Of a DNA stretch of 21,198 nt, positions 12,001-15,000 are shown in pieces. The notes under the pieces are model-generated. The model made no database searches. It was not told where the DNA came from and worked only from the letters and a program-made list of their open reading frames with translations. The position numbers and the translations under genes were made by a program. The DNA lies in contig CALCGM010000692.1 of assembly GCA_937900985.1 (NCBI GenBank), positions 1 to 21,198 on the forward strand, written 5' to 3'. The stretch comes from an uncultured Planctomycetaceae bacterium (GTDB lineage: Bacteria > Planctomycetota > Planctomycetia > Pirellulales > UBA1268). The number at the start of each line of letters is the position of its first letter. Positions within the stretch are counted from its first letter, which is position 1.

Positions 12001-15000
12001 TCGGGTCGGCATCACCAGCGGCAAAGTCCCAACCGTAGATGTCGTCGACGTAGCCGTTGCCGTCGTTGTCGATGCCGTCACCTGGAACCTCGCCGGGGTT
12101 CACCCAGATGTTGTTGGCCAGGTCTTCGTGGGTGTAGTCAACGCCAGAGTCGATCACGGCGATGACGACACTCCGGGAGCCGGTCGTGACATCCCAGGCC
12201 TCGGGAGCATCGATGTCGGCATCCGGCGTGCCGCCGAGCTGTCCGGTGTTGTGCAGGCCCCAGAGCTGGTCGAAGTCGATGTCGTTGGGGTAGGTCGCCG
12301 TGCTGTCAAACACAAAGTTGGGCTCGACGTAGGTCACCCCCGTTTGTGCGGCGGCCCAGGCAAACACCTCGGACTGCGACGTGCCCGGCGTGCCGAGGTT
12401 GTAGAAGCCGTTGCCGAGGGAATCGATGGTCCAGCCTGCGGAGAGCACGAAGTCGGCTCCGGGAGCTGTCCGCATCACCCAACTGTCGACGACGGCTTCG
12501 GTTGTCACGCCGTTCCAGGTGATCGAATAGGTCTGCAGGTCGCTCGAGCCGAACGGCGGGAACGAGGGACGTGGGATCGTGGGCCGCGGCGGCGTGAGCA
12601 CCGGCGTGCTCACGTAGTAGGAGATGCGATTGTCGCGGACCAAGGGCCCAAAGTTGTCGTCGTAGTCGGTGAACCGATCGATGGCCCCGGTGCTGCGGCC
12701 AGAATCGGGCACGAGCGAGTCGTTGAGGGCGTTGGCGTTGATCGAGATCAGGGCGGCTGCGTTGTCGCGGAAGTCGTTGCCCACGATCACCGGCTGGCTG
12801 CCACGCACAAAGATGGTCGCGGGGGCGTTGTCGCCGCGGCCAAACCGCGTGGTGTCGGCAAGCCCATCGGCGTTGGCTTCAACCCGGCTGTTGGCGAGAC
12901 GGAAGTCGGCCTGGTGGACCTCGAAGACGTTGAACTGGTCGAAGCCACCCTCGATCGGGGTGGTGCCGCCGCCGAAGCCGACGTAGGCACTGTCGAAGCT
13001 TGCCTTGGCGCCGGCGTTGAGCATGAAGCCACCCCAGTCGCCCGGAGCGTAGGTGTTGGGCAGCGCACCGTTGGTGTCAAACGTGCCGCCAGCCCCATAG
13101 CGGTTGTCGGCAAAGCTGGTGAACACCACGCGCGTGCCCGGCTGACCCTCGGCGATCAGCTGCGAGGTGCCCCGCTCAAGCTCGATGCGGGCCTGCGACA
13201 GCTTGACCACGACACCCGGATCGATCGTCAGCCGACCACTGTCGCGGGCTTCGAGGTTTCCATTTCCGTTGAGCACATAGCCGCCAGCACCGCCCTCGAT
13301 GATCAGGTTTTCGGCAAGCACATAGACGATATCAGTGCTCGTCAGGCGGGCGGGGACGGTGAGCTTCGAGATCGTGCCGCCGGCTGCCGTCGAAATGCGG
13401 AGGAAGAGCCCATTGATGGTGTTGTCGTTCAAATAGTTGCCGCGCAACTCCGGCCCAATGCGACCGTTGGACTCTTCAAAGCTGTTCGGGTCGGCAGAGA
13501 TGCCCGCCCCGGAACTGTTGGTGATCCGGTTGAAGGCCAGCGTGGGCCGCGTGCTCTCAAGGTGAATCGGTGCAAACGACTGCAGCCGGGAGTTGAGCAG
13601 CACCTGGCCACCGCCGTACTGAATGTCGGCGTTGGAGATCGAGTTGAGGAAGGCCTGCTTGGAGGCCACATCGGAGTCGTGCCGCATCACAATGCCGCCC
13701 CAGTCGCCGCCAGCGACCACGGGGCCCGCACCATCGCTGTCGCCGCCGAGGCTGTCGTCGTGATACGAGGTGAACCGCACTGAGTGGCCAGGCGTGCCGA
13801 GGACCTGCAGGGCAGCACCGGCTCGCGACACCGAGGGCAGTGGCGACGAGCTGCCGACGTCGATCACCGTTGCCCGCATCTTGAAGAGGGCGTCGGCGTC
13901 GATCATCACCGTCACGTCCTTGGGGACGTTGAAGGTGGCGCCGTCGGCGAGTGGATTGCCCTGAGGAGCCTTGCCGACGAGGTAGGCGAGCTCGTCGTCT
14001 GTGGTGGCGGCGTTGCCGCTGTTGCCCACGATCCGGATGACGGAGAAGGTGCCGGGCGCGGTGAAGTTGGTGTTTTTCGCCGCAGTCAGCGCCTGACTAA
14101 TCGTGGTGTAGGGCGCAGCAAGACTTCCGTCGGCACCGGTCGTGGAGGCTGCCTTGTCGACGTAGATGGTGGCACTTTCCGCCGCCGTCTTGAACCAGAA
14201 GCTGAACTCGCCACCAGCCTCGCCATCGCGGTCGCCATCGAGCTTGGTGCCGGAGACGTCGAACAGCGTGTCGGACGTTTCCCGGACGGGATCGAGCTGC
14301 AGCTGCAGCTCATACGCCCCGTCGGAGCGACCGCCATAGCCGCTGTTGTCGATCGCGGGATCGAAGGCCGTGTTGCCGGTGCTCGTCACCGCGATGAAGT
14401 AGGTGTAGACGTTGCCTTCATCATCGGCAGCGTCGAGGTCGAGCGAGAGGAAGGAATCGCGACCGTAGTAGTCGTCGTTGCGGGCGATCATCTCGCGGAC
14501 GCCGCTGGCGTCCTCGCGGTAGAGCGTGAGGACCGAGTCGAGCGTGCTGGTCACCTCGGTGCCGGGACGGGCGACGACGGTCTCGGCGGAGAGCCGGCCG
14601 GAGGTGGCCAGCGTGAAGGAGTAGACATCGATATCCGAGCCGGTCTTTGGAAACAGCTGCAGGAGGTGTTCGAGGTCGTAGTCGCCGGAGAAGACGGGCT
14701 CGCCATCGATGCCACTCCCCATGTTGGAGTTGAGATCGTAGCTGTGCGGCAGGCCGAGGGTGTGGCCAATCTCGTGCAAAGCAACACGGAACCAGTAGCC
14801 GCCGTATTCGCTCTCACCCCAGTCTTCGGTGGAGTCCATGATGGCCATGAACCCTTCGGACGCCAGTCCTGTCGGAGCTGTGTTGATGGTGGGATCCAGG
14901 GCCCGCATGTCGCCGGTGACGATCGTGATCCCCTGGTCGGCGGTCTCGACAAAGCGGATGCCGGTGTAGCGGCTGTAGATCTCGAAGATCTCACGGGCCC

